Shown here: positions 61,512-61,560 of the stretch, piece by piece
Layout: the number at the start of each line of letters is the position of its first letter
How positions within the stretch are numbered: the first letter of the stretch is position 1
Source of the DNA: an uncultured Lachnospiraceae bacterium
Lineage (GTDB): Bacteria > Bacillota > Clostridia > Lachnospirales > Lachnospiraceae
DNA length: 61,560 nucleotides
Direction: 5' to 3'
Assembly: GCA_947627365.1 (NCBI GenBank)
Contig: CANQVT010000010.1
Span: 1-61,560 of the forward strand
The notes under the pieces: model-generated
What the model was told of the DNA's origin: nothing
What the model saw: the letters and a program-made list of their open reading frames with translations, nothing else
Databases searched by the model: none
Position numbers and translations under genes: made by a program

Positions 61512-61560
61512 ATGGCGTTAACCGATCGAAAAATTAAAGCTGTTGCAGTAGATTTGCAGC
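61512..61560 (+). CDS. Possible start of a P4-type integrase (partial)
   Basis: An ATG at 61512 opens MALTDRKIKAVAVDLQ up to the window end. The first ten residues look like the N-terminus of tyrosine integrases of the P4 type (MALTDxKI). The preceding 75 bases are AT-rich and lack a ribosome site, and only 16 codons are visible, so this is a weak call. Confidence 0.2.
   Translation, partial: MALTDRKIKAVAVDLQ

Overview
The window comes from a spore-forming, fairly GC-rich member of the Clostridia, most likely Lachnospiraceae. The evidence is the sporulation set spoIIGA, sigE, sigG and ylmC/ymxH next to nrdR, the anaerobic (early cobalt insertion) cobalamin pathway, a DUF975/CmpB-type membrane protein, and the DUF5716/DUF5717-like pair. 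Nearly all genes lie on the minus strand. No rRNA, tRNA, CRISPR array or complete insertion sequence was seen.

Layout by coordinate. 0-3.6 kb: an ABC exporter half and a DUF975-CmpB fusion. 3.7-11.8 kb: the most unusual part. An AIM24-family protein plus an SLH-bearing M13 metallopeptidase, a receiver/HD-GYP/GGDEF protein, and five small peptide genes (four with Nif11-type leaders, or variants of them, ending in AVAGG, and one other double-glycine peptide) form four transcription units. Each unit is preceded by the same element: direct repeats of TGACGTTTGTGAAATC with a 21-bp period, placed 40-41 bp from a -10 box. This looks like one locally clustered peptide regulon. 12-24.5 kb: aldo/keto reductase, uxaC, tcdA, a heterodimeric ABC exporter, membrane and secreted proteins of unknown role, and a broken DUF4143-type ATPase. 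24.5-29.8 kb: purA, purB, purF, purC. 29.9-35.8 kb: a three-gene unit with a divergent actin/Hsp70-like ATPase and a giant partner. 36-37.7 kb: nrdR, ylmC, sigG.

37.8-57.5 kb is a cobalamin and tetrapyrrole block with three cobalamin riboswitches. Riboswitch 1 precedes an exported CbiK-type chelatase, a secreted two-domain protein, a FecBCD-type importer and cobQ. Riboswitch 2, with a clear terminator, precedes cbiD-F-G-H-(J-E-T fusion)-A-C. Riboswitch 3, also followed by a terminator, leads only into gene remnants and an AT-rich kinase-like gene. cobD lies beyond it. This whole block sits between spoIIGA-sigE (57.8-59.3 kb) and sigG, genes that are normally adjacent, so it appears to have split the sporulation cluster. 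The window ends with divergent aroD and aroE.

Functional reading: cbiD to cbiC plus cbiK, cobQ and cobD supply most of the corrin ring pathway. cbiL, cbiB, cobU, cobS and uroporphyrinogen synthesis must be elsewhere. The peptide regulon combines small exported-type peptides, a c-di-GMP enzyme, and a surface peptidase under one promoter design, but the DNA-binding regulator, the peptide exporter and any modifying enzyme are not in the window. All assignments rest on reading the sequence; no database search was run.
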